64,000 nt of DNA, taken from the NCBI RefSeq assembly GCF_048553715.1, contig NZ_JBLZNC010000003.1, positions 62,001 through 126,000 on the forward strand, in the 5' to 3' direction. The notes below the pieces were generated by a model. The model was not told the origin of the DNA, did no database searches, and was given only the letters and a program-made list of their open reading frames with translations. The DNA comes from Sagittula sp048553715. GTDB taxonomy: Bacteria > Pseudomonadota > Alphaproteobacteria > Rhodobacterales > Rhodobacteraceae. Of the stretch, positions 26,475 through 35,160 are shown one piece after another (positions within the stretch are counted from its first letter, which is position 1; each line of letters begins with the position of its first letter). The position numbers and the translations under genes are program-made.

Positions 26475-26765
26475 ATGATGCAAAGCCGTGCAGACCGTTG
26501 GCCAAGCGCCTGGGGATTCGAGCTGCGTACCGATCAGGGGGATTTCGCTGCGAAGATTGTGAATGTCTCGATCAGCGGGGCCTTTGCGCAGGGCGATCTG
26601 CCCTTGGCCACGGGGCAGGCGGTTCGCCTGTCGGCCATGCGCCAGCCGGTCATGGCGCATGTGGTCCGCGTGTCCGAACGGGGGGCCGCATTGAAATTCG
26701 ACCGCCCGCTAAGCGCCGCGCAACTGGAAAACCTGCGGCAGTATCGTGACCTCGTGTTTATGTGA
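26475..26765 (+). CDS. PilZ domain protein
   Basis: A 96-residue single-domain protein with the c-di-GMP-binding pattern of PilZ: an N-terminal arginine motif (SRADRWPSAW) and NVSISGAFAQG, matching the D/N-x-S-x-x-G element. The first Arg pair is RADR and not the usual RxxxR, so ligand binding is likely but not certain. No membrane segment. ATG 26475 (or 26478) follows a GGGAA. It sits alone between the ETF-QO terminator and the TPR gene. Confidence 0.75.
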   Translation: MMQSRADRWPSAWGFELRTDQGDFAAKIVNVSISGAFAQGDLPLATGQAVRLSAMRQPVMAHVVRVSERGAALKFDRPLSAAQLENLRQYRDLVFM

Positions 26766-26861
26766 TCGGCCCGTGGGGCTGTGATCTGGGGCCGGTCCAT
26801 TGCCAAGCCCTGCGGTGCGCTCTAGGATTCGGTGTGAAACGACATCGCAGGAGGCGGGATT

Positions 26862-28616
26862 TTGACGCATTGGGCAAAGGGCATTCGTGCGACACTCCGG
26901 GTCAGCGCATTGGCCGTGGCAGCCGCCACATTGGGCTTTGGCCCCGCGCAGGCCAATGGCATCGCGGGGGACTACCTTGCCGCGCGTCAGGCCAGCTTCC
27001 TTGGCGATTTTACGGCCGCAGCGCTGTATTACGGGCGCGCGCTGGAAAATGATCCCGCCCGCCCCGAATTGCTGGAACGCGCCATTCTGGCAGAGATGTC
27101 ATTGGGCGATTTCGACCGCGCCGCCGAACTGGCGCAGCGGATGGAAGACGCCGACACCCCCTCGCAGATCGCGCGCATGGCCATCATCACGCAGACCGCG
27201 TCCGATGAAAGCTACGCCGCCATCATCAAGGCCGTGGATGAAGGCCGCGCCATTGGTCCGCTGGCCGATGGTCTGGTCAAGGCGTGGTCACTGCTGGGCT
27301 CCGGCGACATGAGCGCGGCCTTGCTGGCCTTTGACGAGGTGGCCAAGATGCAGGGCCTTGCCCCGTTTGCCGCTTATCACAAGGCGTTGGCGCTGGCCTC
27401 TGTCGGGGATTTCGAAACCGCCAGCAGCATCTTCGAGGAAGATCAGGCCGGCGGCATGTCCGGCACCCGACGCGGTGTCATGGCCCGCGCGGAAATCCTG
27501 TCCCAGCTTGGCCAGACCGACGCAGCCGTTGAATTGCTGGACGAGAACTTTGGCGCGGATCTGGACCCCGAACTTGCGGAGATGCGCGACACGCTGGCCG
27601 CTGGCGACCGCATGCCGTTCAGCCATGTGCGCAGCCCCAAGGACGGCATGGCCGAGGTGTTCTACACCCTCGCGGGCGCGCTCTCGAACGAGGGCAGCGA
27701 CGAGCTGACGCTGCTTTATGCGCGCATGGCCGAACATCTGCGCCCCGACCACACCGATGCGATCCTGCTGTCGGGTGAATTGCTGTCGGGCATGGGCCGC
27801 TACGATCTGGCAGAGCAGACCTTTGAAAAGGTGCCTGCCGAGGATCCGTCCTATCACGCCGCCGTTCTGGGTGAGGCAGAGGCCCTGCGCGAACAGGGCG
27901 ATGTGGCCGCAGCCATCGACGTGATCGAGGATCTCGCTGATCTTCAGCCGGACCTGACCGTCGCGCACACCAGTCTTGGCGATCTTTACCGCCAAGAGGA
28001 ACGCTACGCCGAGGCGGTCGATGCCTACACCCGCGCGCTGGACCTGATGGGCGAGGACACGCCGCGCCAGTGGTTCCTGTACTACGCCCGCGCCATCAGC
28101 TTTGAGCGTCAGGACCAGTGGGAGGCAGCCGAATCCGATTTCCGCCGCGCGCTGGAGCTGAACCCCGAACAGCCGCAGGTGTTGAACTACCTCGGCTATT
28201 CGCTGGTCGAACAGCAGCGCAAGCTGGACGAGGCGCTGGATATGATCGAACGCGCCGTCGCCGCGCGGCCTAATTCCGGCTATATCGTCGACAGCCTTGG
28301 TTGGGTTTTGTACCGCCTTGGCCGCTATGAGGAGGCCGTGCCGCATATGGAGCGCGCCGCCGAGCTGATGCCGATCGACCCCGTGGTCAACGACCATCTG
28401 GGTGACGTGTATTGGGCCGTGGGCCGCGAACGCGAAGCGGAATTCATGTGGAAACGCGCCCTGTCCTTTGTCGACTGGGGCGATTCCTCGGACGAGGCCA
28501 ACCCAGACCGGATCAAGCGCAAGCTTGAGGTCGGTCTGGATCAGGTTCTGGCCGAAGAGGGCGCGCCCTCGCTGGAGCAGGCCGCAGCAGGCGCGGGTGG
28601 CGATGACGAAGGCTAG
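26862..28616 (+). CDS. Tetratricopeptide repeat protein, exported
   Basis: A 584-residue TPR protein. A signal peptide occupies the first 30 residues (cleavage near PAQA-NG). Helical repeats then run through nearly the whole length, with clear TPR units in the C-terminal half (YAEAVDAYTRALDLMGED, QWEAAESDFRRALELNPEQP, DEALDMIERAVAARPNSGYI, RYEEAVPHMERAAELMPIDP). It probably scaffolds protein complexes in the periplasm. The start is TTG 26862, supported by AGGAGG with ordinary spacing and the signal peptide that follows. It overlaps ispE by 14 bp. Confidence 0.9.
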   Translation: MTHWAKGIRATLRVSALAVAAATLGFGPAQANGIAGDYLAARQASFLGDFTAAALYYGRALENDPARPELLERAILAEMSLGDFDRAAELAQRMEDADTPSQIARMAIITQTASDESYAAIIKAVDEGRAIGPLADGLVKAWSLLGSGDMSAALLAFDEVAKMQGLAPFAAYHKALALASVGDFETASSIFEEDQAGGMSGTRRGVMARAEILSQLGQTDAAVELLDENFGADLDPELAEMRDTLAAGDRMPFSHVRSPKDGMAEVFYTLAGALSNEGSDELTLLYARMAEHLRPDHTDAILLSGELLSGMGRYDLAEQTFEKVPAEDPSYHAAVLGEAEALREQGDVAAAIDVIEDLADLQPDLTVAHTSLGDLYRQEERYAEAVDAYTRALDLMGEDTPRQWFLYYARAISFERQDQWEAAESDFRRALELNPEQPQVLNYLGYSLVEQQRKLDEALDMIERAVAARPNSGYIVDSLGWVLYRLGRYEEAVPHMERAAELMPIDPVVNDHLGDVYWAVGREREAEFMWKRALSFVDWGDSSDEANPDRIKRKLEVGLDQVLAEEGAPSLEQAAAGAGGDDEG

Positions 28617-29511
28617 GGTCCGCGCCCCGGCCAAGATCAACCTGACCCTGCATGTGACCGGCCAACGCGATGACGGCTATCACCTGCTGGATTCACTGGT
28701 GGTGTTCGCGCCGGTCCATGATCTGCTGGAGGTCGGTTTTTCCGCGCGCGGTATGACGCTGTCGGTGTCCGGCCCAGAAGCCGCTGGCGTGCCCTGCGAT
28801 GACAGCAATCTTGTGCTGCGGGCCGCGCGCCTTGTGTGCGACGACATCTCCGTCAAGCTGACCAAATTTCTGCCTGCGGCCTCTGGCATCGGGGGGGGCT
28901 CTGCCGATGCGGCAGCGGTCTTGCGGGCGCTTTTGCTGCGCGGCCTGTCGTTGGACGAGGATCAACTCGGCGCGCGGCTGTCCCATCTCGCCGCCGCGTT
29001 GGACCTGCAAAAACTGGGTGCCGATCTGCCTATGTGCATGATGAACCGGCCCCTGCGCGCCACGGGGATTGGTGAGACGCTGACCCCTGTGCCTGATCTG
29101 CCGCCGCTGCCCGCCGTGCTGGTCAATCCGCGCAAGCCCGTGTCGACCCCTGCGGTGTTCCGCGCCATGACGCGCCGTGACAACCCGCCGATGCCCGCAC
29201 ATCTGCCCCGCTTTGCCGATGCGGCGGATCTGGTCGCGTTCCTGCAGACGCAGCGCAACGACATGCAGCCCGCCGCAGAAGGGATAGAGCCTGCGGTCGG
29301 TCAGGTGCTGGATGCACTGGGGCGCTTGCCGGGCTGTGGTCTGGCGCGGTTGTCCGGCTCTGGCGCCACCTGTTTTGGCCTGTTCGCGGCGGCCACACAG
29401 GCGGATCTGGATCAGATGGCCGCAGAGATCCGCGCAGCGCACCCCGATTGGTGGGTCGCGCCCGCGCTTTTGGGGGATGTGTCAGACTGGGGCATGCCCC
29501 GGTTTAGCTGA
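28603..29511 (+). CDS. ispE: 4-diphosphocytidyl-2-C-methyl-D-erythritol kinase
   Basis: GHMP kinase of the MEP isoprenoid pathway. The 302-residue protein shows the substrate motif APAKINLTLHVTGQRDDGYH at about 7-26, the ATP loop LPAASGIGGGSADAAAVLRA and the C-terminal RLSGSGATCFGLFA. The start lies inside the TPR gene (14-bp overlap). It converges on and overlaps by eight bases the polyprenyl diphosphate synthase gene, another isoprenoid enzyme. Confidence 0.95.
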   Translation: MTKARVRAPAKINLTLHVTGQRDDGYHLLDSLVVFAPVHDLLEVGFSARGMTLSVSGPEAAGVPCDDSNLVLRAARLVCDDISVKLTKFLPAASGIGGGSADAAAVLRALLLRGLSLDEDQLGARLSHLAAALDLQKLGADLPMCMMNRPLRATGIGETLTPVPDLPPLPAVLVNPRKPVSTPAVFRAMTRRDNPPMPAHLPRFADAADLVAFLQTQRNDMQPAAEGIEPAVGQVLDALGRLPGCGLARLSGSGATCFGLFAAATQADLDQMAAEIRAAHPDWWVAPALLGDVSDWGMPRFS

Positions 29512-30499
29512 CCCGCGCGACCACATAGTCGTTGAGATCGATCAGAAGGTCGCGCAGCTCGCTTTGGGGCAGGGACTGCATGGCCGCTTTGGCTTTGGCC
29601 GCCCAGGCCAGCGCCTCTTGCCGCGTCTCTTCCAGCGCGCCGTGTTTGTTCAGCAGGGCCAACGCATGGTCCAGATCGCCCTCTTGCTGGTCGCTCTTTT
29701 CGATGACCCGCGTCCAAAAAGCACGCTCTTCGGCATCGGCCTTGGCATGCGCCTTGATCAGCGGCAGCGTCAGTTTGCGCTCGCGGAAATCATCCCCGAT
29801 GTTCTTGCCGGTGGCGTCACCGCCCCAATAATCCAGCAGGTCATCCACGATCTGAAAGGCAATCCCCAGCGCATCGCCGTAATCGAACAGCGCCTGCACC
29901 TCCGGTTCGGGGCGGTCTGCAATCACGCCACCCACCTGCGTGGCCGCCGAAAACAGCGCGGCGGTCTTGCCACGCACAACCTGCAGATAAATCGCCTCTG
30001 TCGTCGAAAGATCCTGCGCGGCGGTCAGTTGCAGCACCTCGCCCTCTGCGATGGTGGCGGCGGCGTTGGACAGGATGCGCAGCACCCGCAGATTGCCCGT
30101 CTCGGTCATCAGCTGGAACGACCGCGCGAAAAGGTAATCCCCCACCAGAACCGAAGATTTGTTGTCCCACAACAGGTTGGCGGTCTTGCGACCGCGACGC
30201 ATCAGGCTTTCGTCGACCACATCATCGTGCAGCAGCGTCGCGGTGTGGATGAACTCCACCGTCGAGGCGAGATGCACATGATAGGGGCCGTCGTAGCCGC
30301 ACAGCTTGGCCGCGGCGAGCGTCAGCAGGGGGCGCAAACGTTTGCCGCCTGCCTCGACCAGATAGGCCGTCACCTCTGGGATGCGCGGCGCATGTTCCGA
30401 CGCCATGCGGTCGCGGATCAGGGCGTTGACCGCATCCATTTCCGGGGCCAGCAGCTGGGCCAGACGTTCGTGCGGTTTGCCATTTCGCTGATCCAACAT
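29504..30499 (-). CDS. ispB: Long-chain polyprenyl diphosphate synthase (octa/decaprenyl)
   Basis: Extends isoprenoid chains for the ubiquinone tail. The 331-residue protein has both aspartate-rich motifs: LLHDDVVDESLMRRG (FARM) near 90 and QIVDDLLDYWGGD (SARM) near 217. Small residues before the first motif (FIHTATLL) fit a long-chain product; alphaproteobacteria usually make Q10, but the exact length cannot be read. A GGGGGAG SD precedes ATG 30499. Confidence 0.93.
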   Translation of the reverse strand: MLDQRNGKPHERLAQLLAPEMDAVNALIRDRMASEHAPRIPEVTAYLVEAGGKRLRPLLTLAAAKLCGYDGPYHVHLASTVEFIHTATLLHDDVVDESLMRRGRKTANLLWDNKSSVLVGDYLFARSFQLMTETGNLRVLRILSNAAATIAEGEVLQLTAAQDLSTTEAIYLQVVRGKTAALFSAATQVGGVIADRPEPEVQALFDYGDALGIAFQIVDDLLDYWGGDATGKNIGDDFRERKLTLPLIKAHAKADAEERAFWTRVIEKSDQQEGDLDHALALLNKHGALEETRQEALAWAAKAKAAMQSLPQSELRDLLIDLNDYVVARVS

Positions 30500-30552
30500 C
30501 GCTCTCCCCCTTGAGGCTCGACAGGCGCGCGTCCTGTCCTTACATCACACCC

Positions 30553-30768
30553 ATGCAAGAGCTTCTACGCACCACCGACATCACTTTGATCCCGCTGGTC
30601 AAAACCCTTCTGGATGGCGAGGATATACCCAGCTTTGAGCTGGACGTAAATATGAGCATCCTCGAAGGCAGCATCGGCATTTTGCCGCGCCGCCTGATGG
30701 TGCGAGCGGATGATCTGGACCGCGCGCGGCGTGTTCTGGAACTGGCGGGGGTGAACCTTGCGGGGTGA
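30553..30768 (+). CDS. DUF2007 family small protein
   Basis: A 71-residue protein with the ferredoxin-like DUF2007 pattern: LLRTTDITLIPLVKTLLDGE, then IPSF and the ending LMVRADDLDRARRVLELAG. Often annotated as a putative signal-transducing protein, without proven function. Divergent from the polyprenyl synthase gene. Its end overlaps the start of the methyltransferase gene by 11 bp. Confidence 0.85.
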   Translation: MQELLRTTDITLIPLVKTLLDGEDIPSFELDVNMSILEGSIGILPRRLMVRADDLDRARRVLELAGVNLAG

Positions 30769-31540
30769 TCCCTTTGCCGCGCAGGATTTGACCTGTGATG
30801 CGATGCTGGGCGGTAAAACCCATATCTTTCAACCGCGTGAGGGGTATCGCGCGGGCACGGACCCGGTTTTGCTGGCGGCCAGCGTACAGGCGCGCAGCGG
30901 CCAGTCGGTGCTGGATCTGGGCTGCGGCGGCGGGGTTGCGCTGTGCTGTCTGGGGGCGCGGGTGGCGGGCTTGCAGCTAGCGGGGCTGGAGCTGCAGCCG
31001 GGCTATGCGGATCTCGCGCGGCGCAACCTCGATCACAATGGGTTGACCGGAACGATCTGGACGGGGGACGTGGCCTGCCCGCCCGCCGATCTGCGGGCGC
31101 AGAACTTTGACCACGTCATCGCCAATCCGCCGTACTTTGAGACCGCACGCGGGGTGGTTGCCCGAGACAGTGGGCGCGGTACGGGGCGGGCGGGCGAAAT
31201 CCCGCTGGACGTCTGGGTGGCCACGGCGGCCAAACGCCTGCGCCCGCGCGGCTATGCAACCTTTATCCAGCGCATCGAACGGTTGCCGGAACTGATGGCG
31301 GCGATGCACGGTCATCTGGGCTCGCTCGAATTGCTGCCATTGCTGCCGCGCACGGGGCGTCCTCCCCGTCTTTTCCTGATCCGTGGGCGCAAGAACGGGC
31401 GGGCGCCCTTTGTCTGCCACACGCCGCGCCCAATCCATCCCGACACGATTCGGCCCGAGCAGCCCGACAACTATACCGAGAGCTTCCGCAACGTCATGTT
31501 ATTGGGCAAAGCGTTGGATTTTGCCACGCCGCAAAGCTGA
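30758..31540 (+). CDS. tRNA1(Val) m6A37-type methyltransferase (TrmN6-like)
   Basis: SAM-dependent methyltransferase of 260 residues. Features are FQPREGYRAGTDPVLLAA, the SAM loop VLDLGCGGGVALCCLG and the catalytic NPPYF at about 124-128, typical of N6-adenine methylation in the YfiC/TrmN6 group. Target tRNA is inferred from the family only. The start is probably TTG 30758 inside the DUF2007 gene; the next in-frame ATG (30803) would cut the conserved N-terminus only slightly and remains possible. Confidence 0.88.
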   Translation: MRGDPFAAQDLTCDAMLGGKTHIFQPREGYRAGTDPVLLAASVQARSGQSVLDLGCGGGVALCCLGARVAGLQLAGLELQPGYADLARRNLDHNGLTGTIWTGDVACPPADLRAQNFDHVIANPPYFETARGVVARDSGRGTGRAGEIPLDVWVATAAKRLRPRGYATFIQRIERLPELMAAMHGHLGSLELLPLLPRTGRPPRLFLIRGRKNGRAPFVCHTPRPIHPDTIRPEQPDNYTESFRNVMLLGKALDFATPQS

Positions 31541-31648
31541 ATCTTGCCGATTCTAAAAGTTTTGTGAAGCATTCTTGCAGCTGCGGCGTGACAGGTGGCC
31601 TGTGATGTGCTGCACTGGACTCCTGAACCCCAACGAAAGGAGTATCCA

Positions 31649-31819
31649 ATGAGCTTGAGTTCGCATCTGCAGGAACTGAAGAGGAAACACCAAACACTTT
31701 CGGACAAGGTCGAGGCGGCACAACGTGCGCCTGGCACAAATGATCTGCACATCGCGGACATGAAGAAGCAGAAACTGCGGATCAAGGAGGAAATCGCGAG
31801 ACTTTCGACCACCGCCTGA
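31649..31819 (+). CDS. YdcH family protein (DUF465)
   Basis: A 56-residue, mostly helical, Lys/Glu-rich protein: MSLSSHLQELKRKHQTLSDK and a C-terminal KKQKLRIKEEIARL. This is the DUF465/YdcH pattern, of unknown function. AAAGGAG lies seven bases before ATG 31649. The stretch before it (31541-31648) shows nothing else. Confidence 0.88.
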   Translation: MSLSSHLQELKRKHQTLSDKVEAAQRAPGTNDLHIADMKKQKLRIKEEIARLSTTA

Positions 31820-31873
31820 CGCCCCGGGCGAGGGTGGCCTGTCTCGGCTCTGGCCGGGGCAGGTCTGATGTGG

Positions 31874-32812
31874 TCATGGCCGCAGCACGGAAACCAGCGT
31901 TTTGCCTTCGATGCCCGAAGGCAGCGCCCTGATTTCCCCGAACAACCAGTCCTTGAACGCGGCAATCTGCGGTCGCTGCTCTGTGCCTGTGGGGCAAAGA
32001 AACCGGAACCGCGCGGGCGTTGCCAGCATGATGTCGTATGGCGCGACCAGCTGTCCGCTGGCCAGCAGGCCTTGTGCCAGCGAGGTGCGCGACAGGGCCA
32101 CGCCGCCCCCCGCCAGCGCCGCATCCAGCGCATGATCCACCTGCGAAAAACTGGTCGCCACCGTTGGCCGGTGGTCGATCCCGCAGGCGGCAAACCACGC
32201 CTGCCAATCCGGCGCAGGGTCCAGAAACGCGTGCGAGCTGTCTTCGATCAGCGGCGCCATGCGCAGGCTTTCAGGAGTGGGGTAGCGCGCGGCCAAATCC
32301 GGACGCATCAGCGGCGCGATCCCCTCGTCGATGAGGGTCTCTGAGAACAGACCCTCATCGGGGCCAAGGCCGTAACGAATGGCCACATCGACCTCGTCAC
32401 GCTGGAAATCGAACCGCCGCAAGCCCGCCAGAAACCGCAGTTCGATGTCCGGATGCGCCTGCGCAAAGCCGTACAGGCGCGGGGCGAGGCATTTTGCCGT
32501 AAACCCCGGACCCGCCGTCACCGTCAACACCGCACCATCCAGACTGCGCCGCACCGCACGCCACGCGCTGTTGAGCCGGTCGAACCCCTCGCTCAGCTCA
32601 GGTGCCAGCATCTGCCCCGCCTGCGTCAATGTCACGGCGCGGTTCAGGCGGTGGAACAGCGGCGCCCCCAGCTCCGTCTCCAGAGATTTGATCTGAAACG
32701 ACAGGGCCGCCGGGGTCACATGCAATTCCTGCGCGGCCTTGGCAAAGGACATGTGACGCGCCGCAGCCTCAAAAGCGCGCAGCGCGGTCAGCGGGGGCAG
32801 GCGGTCCGGCAT
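31874..32812 (-). CDS. LysR family transcriptional regulator
   Basis: A 312-residue LysR regulator close to the GcvA subgroup. The helix-turn-helix covers about 8-60 (LTALRAFEAAARHMSFAKAA, LHVTPAALSFQIKSLE). The substrate-binding domain includes VDVAIRYGLGPDEG and GGGVALSRTSLAQGLLA, of the GcvA type. ATG 32812 follows a GGAGG; the open frame runs to 33085 but the N-terminus given matches the family. It is divergent from a 37-residue ORF at 32933, its best candidate target. Confidence 0.93.
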   Translation of the reverse strand: MPDRLPPLTALRAFEAAARHMSFAKAAQELHVTPAALSFQIKSLETELGAPLFHRLNRAVTLTQAGQMLAPELSEGFDRLNSAWRAVRRSLDGAVLTVTAGPGFTAKCLAPRLYGFAQAHPDIELRFLAGLRRFDFQRDEVDVAIRYGLGPDEGLFSETLIDEGIAPLMRPDLAARYPTPESLRMAPLIEDSSHAFLDPAPDWQAWFAACGIDHRPTVATSFSQVDHALDAALAGGGVALSRTSLAQGLLASGQLVAPYDIMLATPARFRFLCPTGTEQRPQIAAFKDWLFGEIRALPSGIEGKTLVSVLRP

Positions 32813-32837
32813 CAGATCCTCCGTCAGAAAAGATATT

Positions 32838-32855
32838 CTTAACTGATAGCATAAG
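32838..32855. promoter_or_regulatory. Candidate LysR operator
   Basis: CTTA-N10-TAAG (32838-32855) is a short dyad in the 120-bp gap between the LysR gene and the divergent small ORF. LysR regulators often bind T-N11-A type dyads in such gaps. Length and symmetry fit, but the arms are only four bases. Confidence 0.35.
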
Positions 32856-32932
32856 ATGTCTCGTTTGTCGCCTTTGATCTGCGCCGCTATCTCATACCCA
32901 ATCAAGACAGGCTTTAGTGAAAGGGGCCCGAC

Positions 32933-33046
32933 ATGCTGGAATCTGCTATCGACACGCGCCACCGCGCCGCGATCCGTGCCGCTCATGACGCCCGAGGCAC
33001 CATGATGCGCGACGTCTGGCGTGCGCTGTTTCTTCGCCGCAACTGA
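32933..33046 (+). CDS. Small basic 37-residue protein divergent from LysR gene
   Basis: The ORF reads MLESAIDTRHRAAIRAAHDA and then ends MMRDVWRALFLRRN. It is Arg/Ala-rich, helical and basic, without a signal peptide. It resembles the arginine-rich small proteins (DUF1127-like) of Rhodobacterales but lacks their core. Support for real coding is an AAAGGGG SD before the ATG, a candidate operator upstream and a strong terminator 39 bp after the stop. Confidence 0.55.
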   Translation: MLESAIDTRHRAAIRAAHDARGTMMRDVWRALFLRRN

Positions 33047-33084
33047 CCGCAGGGCATATGTCCCGACGGTCTGGCAAAGACCCA

Positions 33085-33124
33085 AGCGCCCCCGAACCTG
33101 ATGGCTGCGGGGGCGCTTTTTGTT
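33085..33124 (+). terminator. Intrinsic terminator after the 37-residue ORF
   Basis: A perfect ten-pair stem, AGCGCCCCCG (33085-33094) and CGGGGGCGCT (33108-33117), followed by a T-rich tract. It also separates the small ORF from the convergent VOC gene. Confidence 0.85.
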
Positions 33125-33140
33125 TCTCGGGCAAGGCGGC

Positions 33141-34070
33141 TTAATCCGTGATCGGCTCCAGCAACTGCTCCAGCTTGTCGCGCAGATGTTCGTGCTGACG
33201 GGGCAGTTTCAGCGCCTCGCCCAGATGGGCGAGGTCTTCGTCGCGGTCGAATCCCGGCTCGTTTGTGGCCACCTCGAACAGCACACCACCGGGCGTGCGG
33301 AAATAGATCGCCCAGAAATAATCACGGTCAATCACAGGGGTGACGTGGTAGCCGGTGTCGAGCAGGGCGCGCCGCACCTCCTGTTGCGCGGCACGGTCAT
33401 CTACAGAGAACGCGATGTGATGCACCGATCCCGCCCCCTGCGCGGCAGGGGCTGCGTCGACTTCGGTGATGTCGATGACCTGCGCGTCATTGCCGCCCTC
33501 GATGCGGAAGCGGGTGACATTGTCTGTCGTGTCCTCGCGGCTATATCCCATAAAGCGCAACAACTCGGCGCTGGCCTGCGCATCGCGGGGGGACAGACGC
33601 ATGTCCGCAGAATGAAAGCCGCGAATGGCCACGTCTTCGGGGACCTCTGCGGCCCAAGGGGGGCGGCTGTCCTCCGTCTCGACCAGCGCAAAGCCGTCGC
33701 CATCGGGGCCTTTGAACGCCAGCCGCGCCTCGCCCAGCCGCTCGCTGCGGGTCAGCCCTGCGACGTTGAATGTGTCCAGCCGGTCCTGCCAATAGGGCAG
33801 GGCACCACGCGGCACCGAAAAGGCGGTGGTCCCGACCTCGCCGGTCCCGGCGCGGCCGCGCGCCGCATGGGGGAACGGGAAGTAGGTCATCACCGTGCCC
33901 GGCGCGCCTGCGGCATCGCCGTAATACAGGTGGTAGACGTCCGGCGCGTCAAAATTCACCGTCTTCTTCACCCGGCGCAAACCCAGCGTTTTTGTGAAAA
34001 AGCTGTTGTTCTCCTGCGCGCTTGAGGCGAGCGAGGTGACGTGATGCAATCCATTGATCTGTTTCAACAT
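33141..34070 (-). CDS. VOC family ring-cleaving-dioxygenase-like protein
   Basis: A 309-residue glyoxalase/extradiol dioxygenase superfamily protein with two VOC modules. Metal-ligand segments are GLHHVTSLA at the N-terminus, SVHHIAFSV near 215 and GGVLFEVATNEPGFD near 270. The arrangement resembles MhqO/MhqA-type hydroquinone dioxygenases. The substrate is not shown. GGAGG precedes ATG 34070. Confidence 0.88.
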   Translation of the reverse strand: MLKQINGLHHVTSLASSAQENNSFFTKTLGLRRVKKTVNFDAPDVYHLYYGDAAGAPGTVMTYFPFPHAARGRAGTGEVGTTAFSVPRGALPYWQDRLDTFNVAGLTRSERLGEARLAFKGPDGDGFALVETEDSRPPWAAEVPEDVAIRGFHSADMRLSPRDAQASAELLRFMGYSREDTTDNVTRFRIEGGNDAQVIDITEVDAAPAAQGAGSVHHIAFSVDDRAAQQEVRRALLDTGYHVTPVIDRDYFWAIYFRTPGGVLFEVATNEPGFDRDEDLAHLGEALKLPRQHEHLRDKLEQLLEPITD

Positions 34071-34157
34071 GGCGTATCCTCCGGTTTGCGCGGAATATAG
34101 GCTGTGCTTGGGCGCAGGGTATTCGGGGAATTTGCGCGGGAATGGTGCGCCATCGCA

Positions 34158-34187
34158 CGAAAAAGCCCCGGCCAAATGACCGGGGCT
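34158..34187 (-). terminator. Intrinsic terminator after phaB
   Basis: On the minus strand AGCCCCGG and CCGGGGCT (34187-34180, 34171-34164) form an eight-pair stem with a T-run at 34164-34158. It lies 30 bp beyond the phaB stop. Confidence 0.85.
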
Positions 34188-34216
34188 ACGATAGGGTGCA
34201 GTAAACCCATCAAATG

Positions 34217-34939
34217 TTAGACGAAAAACTGGCCGCCGTTTGCGGAAATCGTCGATCCATTGATGAAGCCGGCATCGTCAGAGGCAAGGAAAGTCACGCA
34301 GCGCGCGATCTCTTCGGGTTCGCCCAGACGGCCTGTGGGGATCTGGCCAATGATCGATTCGCGGACCTTTTCCGGCACGGCCATCACCATCTCTGTGGCG
34401 ATATAGCCGGGGCAGATGGCGTTTGCGGTGATGCCTGCGCGCGCGCCCTCTTGGGCCAGCGATTTGACGATCCCAAGATCGCCTGCCTTGGTCGCGGCAT
34501 AATTGACCTGCGCGAACTGCCCCTTTTGGCCGTTGATCGACGAGATCACGATCACACGCCCGAATTTACGCTCGCGCATGCCCGGCCAGATCGGATGGAT
34601 GGTGTTGAACACGCCGGTCAGGTTGGTGTCCACGACCTCTTTCCACTGGTCCGGTGTCATCTTGTGGAACGGCGCGTCGCGGGTAATGCCCGCGTTGGCC
34701 ACGACGACGTCGATCGGACCCAGATCGGCCTCGACCTGAGCAAGTCCGGCTTTGGAGGCCTCGTAATCCGCGACATTCCACTTGTAGGTCTTGATGCCGG
34801 TCGCCTCGGTGAAAGCGGCGGCTTTTTCATCGTTGCCAGCGTAAGTCGCCGCAACTTCATAGCCTTCGGCCTTCAACGCTTTGGAAATTGCTTCTCCGAT
34901 GCCGCGGCTTCCGCCGGTGACGAGTGCAACTCTTGCCAT
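34217..34939 (-). CDS. phaB: Acetoacetyl-CoA reductase
   Basis: NADPH-dependent short-chain reductase that makes (R)-3-hydroxybutyryl-CoA for polyhydroxybutyrate. The 240-residue length is typical. Seen are the cofactor motif VTGGSRGIGEAISKALK, NAGITRDAPFHKM, the catalytic Ser-Tyr-Lys (VISSINGQKGQFAQVNYAAT with KAG) and PGYIATEMV. Together with phaA upstream it supplies PHB precursor; the synthase phaC is not in the window. Confidence 0.95.
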   Translation of the reverse strand: MARVALVTGGSRGIGEAISKALKAEGYEVAATYAGNDEKAAAFTEATGIKTYKWNVADYEASKAGLAQVEADLGPIDVVVANAGITRDAPFHKMTPDQWKEVVDTNLTGVFNTIHPIWPGMRERKFGRVIVISSINGQKGQFAQVNYAATKAGDLGIVKSLAQEGARAGITANAICPGYIATEMVMAVPEKVRESIIGQIPTGRLGEPEEIARCVTFLASDDAGFINGSTISANGGQFFV

Positions 34940-35114
34940 TTGGGTCTCCTCCCAGTCGTATTTTTTTATGGTAACTTTGTTATCAATATATCACAAAAGT
35001 AACAACAATATTGCGCATCGGGTCTGCGAGGTGCGGCGTTTTTGCACCTGCAGCATGGCTGTGTCGGGTAAAAGGCAGGCATCCTCGCGTTCCATTCCTC
35101 CCTCGCGGCCACAA

Positions 35115-35143
35115 AAAAGGGGCACCGCACGGGCGCCCCTTTG
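35115..35143 (-). terminator. Intrinsic terminator between phaA and phaB
   Basis: On the minus strand AAAGGGGC...GCCCCTTT is followed by six T. It lies right after the phaA stop (35161), so phaB must rely on read-through or on its own promoter in the 34940-35114 stretch, which contains A/T-rich sequence (TTTTTTATGG, TATCAATATATCAC). Confidence 0.8.
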
Positions 35144-35160
35144 ATGCGGTCAATAGAAGC

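Noticed and set aside
31821..31860. GCCCCGG/CCGGGGC pair as a terminator after the YdcH-like gene.
   Set aside because: The arms are 26 bases apart and no T-run follows; in GC-rich DNA this can be chance.
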